This document shows, piece by piece, positions 43,024 through 52,313 of a DNA stretch of 64,000 nt. Source of the stretch: Pseudorhodoplanes sp049324435 (GTDB taxonomy: Bacteria; Pseudomonadota; Alphaproteobacteria; Rhizobiales; Xanthobacteraceae). The position numbers and the translations under genes are program-made. The DNA is taken from NCBI GenBank assembly GCA_049324435.1, contig JBMOOQ010000013.1:1-64000 (forward strand), in the 5' to 3' direction. The number at the start of each line of letters is the position of its first letter. Within the stretch, counting starts at the first letter, position 1. The notes beneath the pieces were generated by a model. It had not been told where the DNA came from and did no database searches. It saw nothing but the letters and a program-made list of their open reading frames with translations.

Positions 43024-43275
43024 ATGTCCGATCAGGCCCCACAAAAGCAGCTCCTTCATCTTGTTCTCGGAGGTGAACTCGCCAGGCTCGACGATGTCGA
43101 GTTCAAGGACCTCAGCAAGGTCGATATCGTGGGTGTGTATCCGAACTATGCGACCGCCTACGCCGCCTGGCGTGCCAAGGCGCAGCAGACCGTCGACAAT
43201 GCTCAGATGCGGTATTTCATCGTGCACCTGCACCGGCTGCTCGATCCCGAAATGCCCGGTCAAGCCACGCGCTGA
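43024..43275 (+). CDS. DUF4170 protein
   Basis: The 83-residue soluble protein, LHLVLGGELARLDDVEFKDLSKVDIVGVYPNYATAYAAWRAKAQQTVDNAQMRYFIVHLHRLLDPE, fits DUF4170, a family always found between the CysQ-like gene and the waaA cluster in this order. Function unknown, but constant linkage suggests a role in lipopolysaccharide synthesis. Confidence 0.85.
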   Translation: MSDQAPQKQLLHLVLGGELARLDDVEFKDLSKVDIVGVYPNYATAYAAWRAKAQQTVDNAQMRYFIVHLHRLLDPEMPGQATR

Positions 43276-43297
43276 CAGCCACTAGACGGGATCCGGT

Positions 43298-44011
43298 ATG
43301 CTGTCGTCACGGCGACTCGCGCGCGCACGCTGGGTTCAGAAGACGATCGGCGTGCTGGCTGCGGAGTATCTCCGCTTCGTTAATTTGACGAGCCGTACCG
43401 TGACGGTACCGGGCGACATTTATGAGCGTGCAGGAGACGACCTGCCGGTCATCATCGCGATGTGGCACGGTCAGCATTTCATGGCTCCCTTCATCAAGAA
43501 GCCAGGCTACAAGGCCAAGACGCTTATTTCCCGGCATCGCGATGGAGAAATGAATGCGGTGGCGGCCGAGCGGTTGGGTGTTGAGACAATCCGCGGCTCG
43601 GGCGATCATGGAACCGAATTTCATCGTAAGGGCGGCGTCAGCGCCTATTTTCAGATGTTGCAGGCGCTGTCCGAGGGGTACAACGTGGCATTGACTGCGG
43701 ACGTGCCGAAAGTATCGCGGGTGGCAGGACCCGGCATCATCCGGCTGGCGCGCGATTCCGGGCGCGCGATCTACCCGGTCGCGCTGGCCTCGAGCCGCCG
43801 CAAGGTGATCGACAACTGGGATCGCAGTACCATCAATCTTCCGTTTAGCCTGATTGCGGGTGTGGTCGGCGATCCGATCCGCGTCAGCAGCGATGCGACC
43901 GACGCGGACCTCGAAGCGGCGCGTCTGGCGCTGGAGGCCGCATTGAATGCAGCGACCGAACACGCCTACGCAATCGTAGACCGCAAGATCAAGAGTGAGC
44001 CGCGTGGCTGA
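43298..44011 (+). CDS. DUF374 lysophospholipid-acyltransferase-like protein
   Basis: The 237-residue protein has DLPVIIAMWHGQHFMAPF, where the H near the N-terminus is part of the acyltransferase HX4D-like region, KTLISRHRDGEMNAVAAERLGVETIRGSG, and LTADVPKVSRVAGPGIIRLARDSG. It lies immediately before waaA and lpxK and probably acylates a lipid A or phospholipid intermediate. The end overlaps the next start by 17 bases if the GTG start of waaA is used. Confidence 0.85.
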   Translation: MLSSRRLARARWVQKTIGVLAAEYLRFVNLTSRTVTVPGDIYERAGDDLPVIIAMWHGQHFMAPFIKKPGYKAKTLISRHRDGEMNAVAAERLGVETIRGSGDHGTEFHRKGGVSAYFQMLQALSEGYNVALTADVPKVSRVAGPGIIRLARDSGRAIYPVALASSRRKVIDNWDRSTINLPFSLIAGVVGDPIRVSSDATDADLEAARLALEAALNAATEHAYAIVDRKIKSEPRG

Positions 44012-45308
44012 CCGTCTGCCCATGACATTGCGCGCGTACCGCCGCGCGATGTCGGCGGCGACGCCCCTTGCCGATCTTTGGCTCAAGCGCCGCCTGCGGC
44101 GCGGCAAGGAAATCGAAGAACGGCTCGGCGAACGCCACGGCGAGTCCACGCTGGCGCGTCCGGAGGGACCGCTCGTCTGGCTGCACGGCGCCAGCGTGGG
44201 TGAGCTCATGGCGGTATTTCCGCTCATCGAGCGGCTAAGAACCCAGCATGTGCATGTACTGGTGACATCTGGAACCGTCACCTCGGCAAAGGTGGTCAGG
44301 GATCGGATGCCGGACGACGTGCTGCATCAATTCATACCGCTTGACACGCCGCGCTTCGTCACGCGTTTTCTGCACCACTGGCGGCCGGACCTCGGATTGT
44401 TCATCGAGCAGGACCTGTGGCCGAATCTCATCGTGGCAGCGGCACGCCGGCGTATCCCGCTGGTTCTGATCAACGGCAGGATGTCCGAACAGTCCTTCAA
44501 GGGCTGGCGCTCGCTGAAGCGGACCGCAAAGGCACTGCTCAAGAACTTCGATCTGTGCCTTGCGCAATCGGCGCTTGATGCCGAGCGCTTCTCCGAACTT
44601 GGCATGCGCGCGGTTCACGTGACCGGCAATCTCAAGCTCGACGTTCCGGCGCCGCCCGCCGATGCAACCAGGCTTGCGGAAATGCAAAACGCCGTCGCCG
44701 AACGGCAAGTGCTGGTGGCCGCATCCACCCATCCCGGAGAGGACGACGCCATCATCGAAGCGCATCGCCGCGCCCGCAAGACGCGCCCGCGTCTGCTCAC
44801 GATCATCGCGCCGCGTCATCCCGAGCGAGGGCCCGAAGTGCTCCAGCGCGCGGTCGCAGGAGGATCGCGCGCGATGCTGCGTTCGCGGGGCGTCATTCCC
44901 GACTCAAGAACGGACGTCTATGTCGCCGACACCATCGGAGAACTCGGCCTGTGGTACCGCCTGGCACAGGTGGTGTTCATGGGTGGCTCGATCGTGGAGC
45001 ATGGAGGACAGAATCCGATCGAGGCTGCGAAGCTCGCCAAGCCGATCCTCCACGGTCCGAATGTCTGGAATTTCGCCGACATCTATGCCGCGCTCGACGC
45101 ATCGCGCGGCGCCGAGGAGGTCGAGAATATCGGCCATCTTGCCATGCGGATCGGCGATTTGATGAAGGATCCCGCAAGCCGCAAGGCTGCAGGCGACGCT
45201 GCCTTCCGGACCGTGGATCGTCTTGGCGGCGCGCTGGATCGTACCTTTGCCGATCTCGAGCCCTATCTGCTGCAATTGCGGCTCACCTATCAGGCGTCCG
45301 ATGCGTGA
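43995..45308 (+). CDS. waaA: 3-deoxy-D-manno-octulosonic acid (Kdo) transferase
   Basis: The 437-residue GT-B glycosyltransferase has an N-terminal hydrophobic anchor, ERLGERHGESTLARPEGPLVWLHGASVGELMAVFPLIERL, LVTSGTVTSAKVVRDRMPDDVLHQFIPLDTPRFVTRFLHHWRPDLGLFIEQDLWPNLI, and IEHGGQNPIEAAKLAKPILHGPNVWNFADIY. It adds Kdo to lipid IVA. Start is GTG 43995 or ATG 44022 (MTLRAYRR). Confidence 0.94.
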   Translation: MSRVADRLPMTLRAYRRAMSAATPLADLWLKRRLRRGKEIEERLGERHGESTLARPEGPLVWLHGASVGELMAVFPLIERLRTQHVHVLVTSGTVTSAKVVRDRMPDDVLHQFIPLDTPRFVTRFLHHWRPDLGLFIEQDLWPNLIVAAARRRIPLVLINGRMSEQSFKGWRSLKRTAKALLKNFDLCLAQSALDAERFSELGMRAVHVTGNLKLDVPAPPADATRLAEMQNAVAERQVLVAASTHPGEDDAIIEAHRRARKTRPRLLTIIAPRHPERGPEVLQRAVAGGSRAMLRSRGVIPDSRTDVYVADTIGELGLWYRLAQVVFMGGSIVEHGGQNPIEAAKLAKPILHGPNVWNFADIYAALDASRGAEEVENIGHLAMRIGDLMKDPASRKAAGDAAFRTVDRLGGALDRTFADLEPYLLQLRLTYQASDA

Positions 45309-46317
45309 GCCGGGCTTCTGGTGGGAGAAACCGGGCCCCGCCGCGTGGTTGCTGTTTCCGTTCGCGCTGATCTATGGGGCCATCGCCAGCTGGCGCATGC
45401 GCCGCACCGGATTTCGCGCTGGCATTCCGGTGATTTGCATCGGCAATTTTACGCTTGGCGGCACCGGCAAGACGCCGACGGCGATCGCCATTGCAAAGCT
45501 TCTCGCTGCCAAAGGCGAGACGCCATTCTTCCTGACGCGCGGCTATGGCGGCTCGCTCTGCGGACCGGTACGCGTCGACCCCGCAATGCATCGTGCATCG
45601 GATGTCGGCGACGAGCCGCTGCTGCTGGCACGCACGGCGCCGACAATCGTATCGCGCGACCGCGCCGCCGGTGCTGCCTTCGCACAGAAGGCCGGTGCCA
45701 CTGTCATCGTCATGGATGACGGATTGCAGAACCCGTCCCTGCACAAGGATCTGTCGATCGCTGTGATCGATGCACGCCGCGGGCTTGGCAACGGCTGCGT
45801 GTTTCCGGCCGGTCCGCTGCGCGCGCCGCTGCTGGCGCAACTGGCACAGGTCCATGCCATTCTCGCCGTCGGCTCAGGCGATCTTGCCAGCCAGATCGAG
45901 ACGCTTGCGCGGGGCCACGGCCTGCCGCTGCTCCGCGCACAGCTCGAACCCGCCCGCGAGGCTGTTGCCGCCATCGGATCGCGCAAGGCGCTTGCCTTTG
46001 CCGGCATCGGCGATCCGGAAAAATTCTATCGCACACTGGCGAAAGCCGGGATCGACGCAACGGCGAGGCAGAGCTTTGCCGACCATCACCGATATTCTGA
46101 AGAAGACGCCGCGAACATTCTCGCGCTCTGCAAGGAGAACGGGCTCGTTCCGGTCACCACCGAAAAGGATCTCGTTCGCCTGTCAGGGCAGGAGGGCGCG
46201 CGCGGCCAGCTCGCCGCCGCGGCCAGGGCGGTTCCGGTGACGCTGGCCGCCGACAACCCGGCGCTGCTGGCTGAATTGATTCAGACGGCGGTAAAAACCC
46301 GCCGTCAGCGCGCCTGA
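45301..46317 (+). CDS. lpxK: Tetraacyldisaccharide 4'-kinase
   Basis: The 338-residue kinase phosphorylates the 4' position of lipid A precursor. P-loop is GNFTLGGTGKTPTAIAIAKLL after an N-terminal membrane-associated helix; TRGYGG, SDVGDEPLLLAR and MDDGLQNPSLHKDLSIAVID follow. ATG 45301 lies eight bases before the waaA stop, so the two overlap. Its end overlaps the convergent DUF2093 gene by 13 bases. Confidence 0.95.
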   Translation: MREPGFWWEKPGPAAWLLFPFALIYGAIASWRMRRTGFRAGIPVICIGNFTLGGTGKTPTAIAIAKLLAAKGETPFFLTRGYGGSLCGPVRVDPAMHRASDVGDEPLLLARTAPTIVSRDRAAGAAFAQKAGATVIVMDDGLQNPSLHKDLSIAVIDARRGLGNGCVFPAGPLRAPLLAQLAQVHAILAVGSGDLASQIETLARGHGLPLLRAQLEPAREAVAAIGSRKALAFAGIGDPEKFYRTLAKAGIDATARQSFADHHRYSEEDAANILALCKENGLVPVTTEKDLVRLSGQEGARGQLAAAARAVPVTLAADNPALLAELIQTAVKTRRQRA

Positions 46318-46520
46318 AGGCGCTGCAGCACCGCCTGTGGCGATGCATAGGCCTCCTGGAGGTCGACGCTCCAGTATTTCAGCTCCTCGAGCGGGATCGG
46401 CACGTTGGTCACCGCGCAGCGCACGAAGGCGCCCGGCCGGACGATCCGGAAATCGCCATCCAGAAACTTCACCTCGGCCTCGCCGGCCATGGGCGGGGGG
46501 CGGTCGAAGCGGTTGAGCAC
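46305..46520 (-). CDS. DUF2093 protein
   Basis: The 71-residue protein, EAEVKFLDGDFRIVRPGAFVRCAVTNVPIPLEELKYWSVDLQEAYASP, fits DUF2093, a short alphaproteobacterial family regularly placed after lpxK. Its conserved PLEELKYWS..LQEAY.S and CAVT words are present. Function unknown. Confidence 0.88.
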   Translation of the reverse strand: MLNRFDRPPPMAGEAEVKFLDGDFRIVRPGAFVRCAVTNVPIPLEELKYWSVDLQEAYASPQAVLQRLQAR

Positions 46521-46678
46521 TTGAAAATCCTCCTGAATTCCGGCCCCCCGGCGGGAATGCGGTGGCGGTTGCAGCGGTTCAACATAATGGCCCGGCGACG
46601 AAGGTCAAAGGGGACTTCCGGCCGCTTTGCCGTCATGATGGCCCTATCGGGTGGATTCGGCGCGACCTGAGACCTGCC

Positions 46679-47503
46679 ATGCAAAGATTCATCCTGCTCG
46701 CGACCCTGCTGTGGCTCTGCGGCACCGCGCAGGCGGCGCCGCCGCAGCAGATCGAGATCCCGACCGACGACAAGCCGTTGCAAGCCGTGCTGTTTCGTCC
46801 AGACGGGGCCGGCCCGTTTCCCGCGGTTGTGGCCCTGCATAGTTGCGATGGTCTGCGCGACAAATCTGCCACCCTTCTCAAGCCGGTGCTGGACTGGGGA
46901 CAAATTCTGACATCGGCGGGGTTCGTCGTCATCTTTCCCGACAGTTATGCGTCGCGCGGGCTGTCGCAGCAATGCAGCGTCTATCCGCCCAAGATCCGCC
47001 CGGACCGCGAGCGCCTTGCCGACGCGCGCGCGACCCGCGACTGGCTGCAGCAGCAGGACTTTGTCCGGAAGGATCGAATCAGCCTTATCGGCTGGCACAA
47101 TGGCGGGATCGCCGCGCTCTGGGCCGTGCGTCCCAATCTCGAACCAAGTGACGACCGGCCGGACTTTCGCTCCGCGGTGGTGTTTTACCCGGGCTGCCGT
47201 CGTCTCGGCGATACGGCCTGGAGTACGCGCATCCCGACCCTGATCCTGATCGGCGCACTCGACAACTGGACCCCCGCCAAACATTGCGAGGACATGGCCA
47301 AAAACGCGCGAGGACGCTCCGCGCAGGTGTCGATCGTCAAATACAAGAATGCGCATCACGCCTTCGATCACGACGGCGTAGCGCTGCGGCAGCGGCGCCA
47401 TATCGCGTTCGCGCCCGACCCCGGCGGTCGCGTCACCGTCGGAACAAACAGCGAAGCGCGCGCGGACGCGATCAAGCGCGTCGTGCATTGGCTGTCGCGT
47501 TGA
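46679..47503 (+). CDS. Exported dienelactone-hydrolase-fold protein lacking the usual nucleophile
   Basis: The 274-residue protein has a signal peptide (to AQA, ~19) and a DLH alpha/beta-hydrolase domain: FPAVVALHSCDGLRD and RDRISLIGWHNGGIAAL. The nucleophile elbow normally reads G-x-S/C-x-G; here it is GWHNGG with His140 in the nucleophile place. The downstream acid (LIGALDNWTP) and base (NAHHAFDHDG) positions remain. It may be a non-catalytic relative or use another mechanism. Confidence 0.85.
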   Translation: MQRFILLATLLWLCGTAQAAPPQQIEIPTDDKPLQAVLFRPDGAGPFPAVVALHSCDGLRDKSATLLKPVLDWGQILTSAGFVVIFPDSYASRGLSQQCSVYPPKIRPDRERLADARATRDWLQQQDFVRKDRISLIGWHNGGIAALWAVRPNLEPSDDRPDFRSAVVFYPGCRRLGDTAWSTRIPTLILIGALDNWTPAKHCEDMAKNARGRSAQVSIVKYKNAHHAFDHDGVALRQRRHIAFAPDPGGRVTVGTNSEARADAIKRVVHWLSR

Positions 47504-47516
47504 TCAAAACGGACGT

Positions 47517-48932
47517 TCAGCCGAACAGGCTGCCCTGCCCCGATGGGCCGCCGCGCGGTTTGCTTCCCTTCCCGCGCGGTTCCTTGTCCGCCGTCGCTCC
47601 GACACGGCCATCGGCGAACTCGATATCGAGCGACATGCCTGGCGCGACCTGTGACGCTGCGTGCAGCGGAAAACCCTTGCTGTCACGCACCAGAGCAAAA
47701 CCGCGGCTCAGTACGGCGCGGTAGGAAAATGCATTCAGTAATTTCTCTGCCGATGCGAGGCGCTGGGTTCTGCGCTCGAAATAAACCTTGCGTGACAGCG
47801 ATCGACGCTGCGTCAGCGTAGCAATCCACTCGCGGCAGCGCACAAGGCGCGTGCGCAGCAGCTGCGGCGACAGCCGGGCGGCGACACGATCGAATTGCCG
47901 GTGATGCACTTGCGCATTGGCCTGCAGCGCGCGGGGCAGCCTGTCGGCGGCCGCATCCAGCCGCTGGCGCGGGATCGCGAGCAGATTGTCGAGCGATGGC
48001 AACGCACGTACAGCGGCGCGCAGTTCGGTCCGCCGCGCCTCCTGTCCCCGCAGCCAGCAGGCCTGCACCCGCCGCGCCTGGGTCGCTATTCGCATCAGCA
48101 GTTCGGAACGCACCGGCACAGCCATTTCCGCTGCGGCCGTCGGCGTCGGCGCGCGCCGGTCCGAGGCGAAGTCGATCAGCGTGATGTCGGTCTCATGACC
48201 GACCGCGGAGATCAGAGGGATCATGCTCGCGGCCGCTGCGCGCACCACGATCTCCTCGTTGAAGCACCACAAATCCTCCAGCGAGCCGCCGCCGCGGGCA
48301 ACAATGAGAATATCGGGGCGCGGAATATCGCCTTCTTCGGCCAGCGCGTTGAAGCCCTCGATCGCCGCCGCGATTTCCTCGGCGGCGCCGTCGCCCTGTA
48401 CCCGCACCGGCCAGACCAGCACATGACGCGGAAACCGGTCGCTAAGCCGATGAAGGATATCGCGGATCACGGCGCCGGTAGGCGACGTCACCACGCCCAC
48501 GACGCGTGGAAGGAAGGGCAGCAACTGCTTGCGCGCCTCGTCGAAAAGGCCTTCGGCGGCGAGCTTCTTCTTGCGCTCCTCGAGCAGCATCATGAGCGCG
48601 CCGGCGCCCGCGGGCTCCAGCGTCTCGATCACGATCTGATAGTTCGAGCGGCCGGGATAGGTGGTGATGCGGCCGGTGACAATGACCTCAAGCCCCTCTT
48701 CCGGCTTGAAGCGCATCCGGTTGAAGGCCATCTTCCAGATCACGGCGTCAAGCCGCGCGCCTTCGTCCTTGAGGGCGAAATAGACGTGGCCGGAGGAGTG
48801 CGGGCCGCGATAGCCGGAAATCTCGCCGCGCACCCGCACATAGCTGAAATTGTCCTCGACCGTGCGCTTGAGGGCCTGCGACACCTCCGACACAGTCAAT
48901 TCCACAACATTGATGCGGGCGGCTTCGGTCAT
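47517..48932 (-). CDS. xseA: Exodeoxyribonuclease VII large subunit
   Basis: The 471-residue protein has an N-terminal OB-fold (VRVRGEISGYRGPHSSGHVYFALKDEGARLDAVIW), the core VVGVVTSPTGAVIRDILHRLSDRFP and LIVARGGGSLEDLWCFNEEIVVRA with VGHETDITLIDFASDRRAPTPTAAAE, and a C-terminal coiled region. With XseB it degrades single-stranded DNA to oligonucleotides. Divergent from purD; xseB is not in the window. Confidence 0.95.
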   Translation of the reverse strand: MTEAARINVVELTVSEVSQALKRTVEDNFSYVRVRGEISGYRGPHSSGHVYFALKDEGARLDAVIWKMAFNRMRFKPEEGLEVIVTGRITTYPGRSNYQIVIETLEPAGAGALMMLLEERKKKLAAEGLFDEARKQLLPFLPRVVGVVTSPTGAVIRDILHRLSDRFPRHVLVWPVRVQGDGAAEEIAAAIEGFNALAEEGDIPRPDILIVARGGGSLEDLWCFNEEIVVRAAAASMIPLISAVGHETDITLIDFASDRRAPTPTAAAEMAVPVRSELLMRIATQARRVQACWLRGQEARRTELRAAVRALPSLDNLLAIPRQRLDAAADRLPRALQANAQVHHRQFDRVAARLSPQLLRTRLVRCREWIATLTQRRSLSRKVYFERRTQRLASAEKLLNAFSYRAVLSRGFALVRDSKGFPLHAASQVAPGMSLDIEFADGRVGATADKEPRGKGSKPRGGPSGQGSLFG

Positions 48933-49006
48933 ATCGGGTCGATTCGCTTGCGGGTCTGCCGCTTCATGCTACACAAACGGCCTCGAAATAAGGCCTTTCG
49001 CAACGA

Positions 49007-50281
49007 ATGAACATCCTTCTCATCGGTTCCGGCGGGCGCGAACATGCGCTGGCCTGGAAGATGGCGGCGAGCCCGCTGACGGACCGGCTGTATTGCGCGC
49101 CGGGCAATGCCGGGATCGCTCAAGAGGCCGAATGCGTCACGCTCGATCCGGCGGACCACGCAGCGGTGATCGCATTCTGCAAGGCAAACACGATCGACCT
49201 TGTCGTTGTCGGGCCGGAAGCGCCACTCTGCGCGGGCATTGTGGACGACCTCGAAGCCGCAAGCATCAAGACGTTCGGACCATCGAAGGCAGCGGCGCGG
49301 CTGGAGGGCTCGAAAGGCTTCACCAAGGATATTTGCCGCGCCAGCAATATCCCGACTGCGGCCTATCAGCGATTCACCGAAGCGGCTCTCGCAAAAGATT
49401 ACATCCGCAAACATGGTGCGCCGATCGTAGTCAAAGCTGACGGCCTCGCTGCCGGAAAGGGCGTGGTGGTTGCCGACACGGTCGCACAAGCTGAAGCCGC
49501 GATCGACATGATGTTCGAGGGCGGGCTCGGCGCAGCTGGCGCGGAAGTCGTGATCGAGGAATTCCTTGAGGGCGAGGAAGCATCTTTCTTCGCCCTGTGC
49601 GACGGCACCACGGCGATCCCGCTGGCATCCGCGCAGGATCACAAGCGCGTTTTCGACGGCGACAAGGGGCCCAATACCGGCGGTATGGGCGCGTACTCGC
49701 CTGCGCCGGTGATGACGCCGGAGATGACGGCGCGTACGATGACCGACATTATCGAGCCGACGCTGCGTGCGATGGCCGCGATGGGTTCGCCCTACAAGGG
49801 CGTGCTGTTCGCCGGTCTGATGATAACCGCGGATGGCCCGAAGCTGATCGAATACAATGTGCGCTTCGGCGATCCGGAGACGCAAGTGCTGATGCTGCGC
49901 CTGAAATCCGATCTCGTGCCCGCCTTGCTGGCGGCGCGCGACGGTGTATTGAAATCCTTCGATCTGCGCTGGTACGACGACGCTGCCCTTACGGTGGTGA
50001 TGGCAGCGAAAGGCTATCCCGGCGATTACAAGAAGGGCACGGTGATCGGCGGACTGGACGAAGCCGCCAAGGTCGAAGGCGTGCAAATTTTCCATGCCGG
50101 CACCAAGGCGGAAGACAACCTTATCCTCGCCAATGGCGGACGTGTGCTGAATGTCTGCGCCATCGGGCGCAATGTCGCCGAGGCGCAGCGGCAGGCTTAC
50201 GCTGCAGTAGACCGGATCGATTGGCCGGATGGATTCTGCCGCCGGGACATCGGACGACGGGCAATTCAACGCGGCACGTGA
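49007..50281 (+). CDS. purD: Phosphoribosylamine--glycine ligase
   Basis: The 424-residue ATP-grasp enzyme catalyses the second step of purine synthesis. It starts MNILLIGSGGREHALAWKM, then PEAPLCAGIVDDL, GAPIVVKADGLAAGKGVVVAD, GDKGPNTGGMGAYSPAP and EYNVRFGDPETQVLM. The upstream TTGCGG-N16-TACACA (48950 region) could be its promoter. The 3' end runs into a hydrolase operon, 40 bases to the next start. Confidence 0.96.
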   Translation: MNILLIGSGGREHALAWKMAASPLTDRLYCAPGNAGIAQEAECVTLDPADHAAVIAFCKANTIDLVVVGPEAPLCAGIVDDLEAASIKTFGPSKAAARLEGSKGFTKDICRASNIPTAAYQRFTEAALAKDYIRKHGAPIVVKADGLAAGKGVVVADTVAQAEAAIDMMFEGGLGAAGAEVVIEEFLEGEEASFFALCDGTTAIPLASAQDHKRVFDGDKGPNTGGMGAYSPAPVMTPEMTARTMTDIIEPTLRAMAAMGSPYKGVLFAGLMITADGPKLIEYNVRFGDPETQVLMLRLKSDLVPALLAARDGVLKSFDLRWYDDAALTVVMAAKGYPGDYKKGTVIGGLDEAAKVEGVQIFHAGTKAEDNLILANGGRVLNVCAIGRNVAEAQRQAYAAVDRIDWPDGFCRRDIGRRAIQRGT

Positions 50282-50321
50282 GGCTGGCATCCGGTCTCCG
50301 CGCAAAGTAAACAAGATCCGT

Positions 50322-51221
50322 ATGACCGACCTCGCCGACCTGTTCCCCGGATTTGAATCGCACTGGATCGACACCCAGATCGGCCGGATCTTCGCGCGGT
50401 CCGGCGGTGACGGCCCGCCGCTTCTTCTTCTGCACGGCTATGCGCAAACGAACGTTATGTGGCACAAGGTGGCGCCCGCGCTCGCCGCAAAATTCACGCT
50501 GATCCTGCCGGACCTGCCAGGCTATGGCTGGTCGGTCGCGCCGCGCTCCGGCAAGGGCCACGCGCCCTACGACAAGCGGTCGATGGCGAAGGTCATGGTC
50601 GAGGTGATGGAGAAGCTCGGTTATGCGCGCTTCTACCTTGCAGGCCATGACCGTGGCGGCCGCGTATCCTATCGCCTCGCACTCGACCATCCCGGCCGGC
50701 TGATCAAGCTCGCCGTTCTCGACATCATCCCAACCTACGAGATGTGGCACCGGATGGATCATACGCTCGCCATGAAGGTCTGGCACTGGCAGTTCCTCGC
50801 GCAGAAATATCCGATGCCGGAAATGCTGATCGAGAAAGCTCCTGTCGAATATCTCGACTACAAGATGGCGAGCTGGACCAAGGCCAAGGACCTGTCGGCG
50901 TTCGATCCGCGTGCGCTGGCCCATTACCGCGCCTTTTTCTCCGATCCGCTGCGCATTCATGCCACCTGCGAGGATTATCGCGCTGGCGAAACCACCGACC
51001 TCGGTCACGACGAATTCGACCATGCCGCGCGCAACAAGATTGCAACGCCCCTGCTTGCGCTGTGGGGCGCAGCCGGCATTCCGAGCGAGAATTCGCCGCT
51101 TGCGATATGGAAGGACTGGGCGAAAGAGGTATCGGGTAAGGCAATCGATTCCGGACATTTCCTCGCCGAGGAGAACCCGGACGCGACCGCACGCGCGTTG
51201 CTCGAATTCTTCCGCCCCTGA
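50322..51221 (+). CDS. Fluoroacetate/haloacetate dehalogenase-like alpha/beta hydrolase
   Basis: The 299-residue hydrolase matches haloacetate dehalogenases (DehH1/FAcD). The expected active-site set is at the same positions as in Rhodopseudomonas palustris FAcD, recalled from the literature: nucleophile Asp110 with Arg111 and Arg114 (GHDRGGR), Asp134, halide-site His155 and Trp156 (VWHWQFLAQ), Tyr219 (CEDYRAG) and a base His at 279 (SGHFL). It would hydrolyse a haloacetate, possibly even fluoroacetate, by ester intermediate. The ATG 50322 gives the family start. The next two genes follow closely, so it leads a small operon. Confidence 0.85.
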   Translation: MTDLADLFPGFESHWIDTQIGRIFARSGGDGPPLLLLHGYAQTNVMWHKVAPALAAKFTLILPDLPGYGWSVAPRSGKGHAPYDKRSMAKVMVEVMEKLGYARFYLAGHDRGGRVSYRLALDHPGRLIKLAVLDIIPTYEMWHRMDHTLAMKVWHWQFLAQKYPMPEMLIEKAPVEYLDYKMASWTKAKDLSAFDPRALAHYRAFFSDPLRIHATCEDYRAGETTDLGHDEFDHAARNKIATPLLALWGAAGIPSENSPLAIWKDWAKEVSGKAIDSGHFLAEENPDATARALLEFFRP

Positions 51222-51227
51222 CTGCCA

Positions 51228-52313
51228 ATGACTGCCATCGACCGCCAGGCGGCCTTTTCCGGAACCAAAGAGGTCGCTCCTGCGCTGGCAATCGATGCGG
51301 ACAGATTGTCCGGTTATTTGCGGGAGCACATCCCCGGCTTCTCTGGCCCGCTCACGATCCGGCAATTCCGCGGCGGCCAGTCCAACCCGACCTATCTCCT
51401 GGAAACGCCGCAGCGGCGCTACGTGCTGCGGCGCAAGCCGCCCGGCAAGCTCTTGCCTTCCGCGCACGCAGTGGACCGCGAATTCCGCATCATCTCCGCA
51501 TTGCACGCGCAAGGCTTTCCGGTGCCGGAACCTTTCGTCTATTGCGCAGATGACTCGGTCGCCGGCACCGCCTTCTATGTGATGGGATTTGCCGATGGCC
51601 GCGTGTTCTGGAATCCGGACATGCCGGGTTCGAACCCTGACGAGCGCGCTGCCGTTTACGACTCGATGAATGCCACGATTGCCAAGCTGCATGCGTTCGA
51701 TCCGGCCGCAATCGGGCTCGCCGATTTCGGCCGCGGTGAGGGTTATGTCGGCCGCCAGATAGACCGCTGGTCGAAACAGTATCGCGCGTCGGAAACCGAA
51801 AGCATCCGCGACATGGATGCGCTGATCGAGTGGCTGCCGCATAACGTGCCGCCGCAACAGACGATCCGCATCGTGCACGGCGACTACCGGCTCGACAACA
51901 CTGTCGTCGCGCACGACCGGCCGGACATCATCGCCGTACTGGACTGGGAATTGTCGACGCTCGGTGATCCGCTCGCCGATTTCACCTACCACCTGATGCA
52001 GTGGCACATGCCGCATTCGGACAGCCGCGCCGGCACCGGGTCGCTGGTCGGTCTCGACCTCGAGGCGCTCGGTCTGCCGTCGCTCGCTGACTATGTCGAT
52101 CTCTATGTCGCACGCACCGGTCTCGATCCGCGTCCGCATCTGCCGGCCTATCTCGCCTATAACTTTTTCCGTATCGCCGCGATCCTGCAGGGCATCATCG
52201 GCCGCGTGCGCGACGGCACCGCAACCAGCGACCACGCTCCGGCCAAAGCGGAGATGATACGGCCGCTCGCTGCGACCGCCTGGCGCTTTGCGAAAGAGGC
52301 AGGGGCAAAATGA
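51228..52313 (+). CDS. Aminoglycoside-phosphotransferase-like kinase (ACAD10/11 type)
   Basis: The 361-residue protein is kinase-like: IRQFRGGQSNPTYLLETPQRRYVLRRKPPGKLLPSAHAVDREFRI near the N-terminus, RIVHGDYRLDNTVV (HxDxxxxN catalytic Asp) and VLDWELSTLGDPLADFTYHLMQW. This text is that of the phosphotransferase family found next to acyl-CoA dehydrogenases (related to human ACAD10/11, which phosphorylate 4-hydroxyacyl-CoA). It lies six bases after the dehalogenase gene and overlaps the patatin by four bases. Confidence 0.86.
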   Translation: MTAIDRQAAFSGTKEVAPALAIDADRLSGYLREHIPGFSGPLTIRQFRGGQSNPTYLLETPQRRYVLRRKPPGKLLPSAHAVDREFRIISALHAQGFPVPEPFVYCADDSVAGTAFYVMGFADGRVFWNPDMPGSNPDERAAVYDSMNATIAKLHAFDPAAIGLADFGRGEGYVGRQIDRWSKQYRASETESIRDMDALIEWLPHNVPPQQTIRIVHGDYRLDNTVVAHDRPDIIAVLDWELSTLGDPLADFTYHLMQWHMPHSDSRAGTGSLVGLDLEALGLPSLADYVDLYVARTGLDPRPHLPAYLAYNFFRIAAILQGIIGRVRDGTATSDHAPAKAEMIRPLAATAWRFAKEAGAK

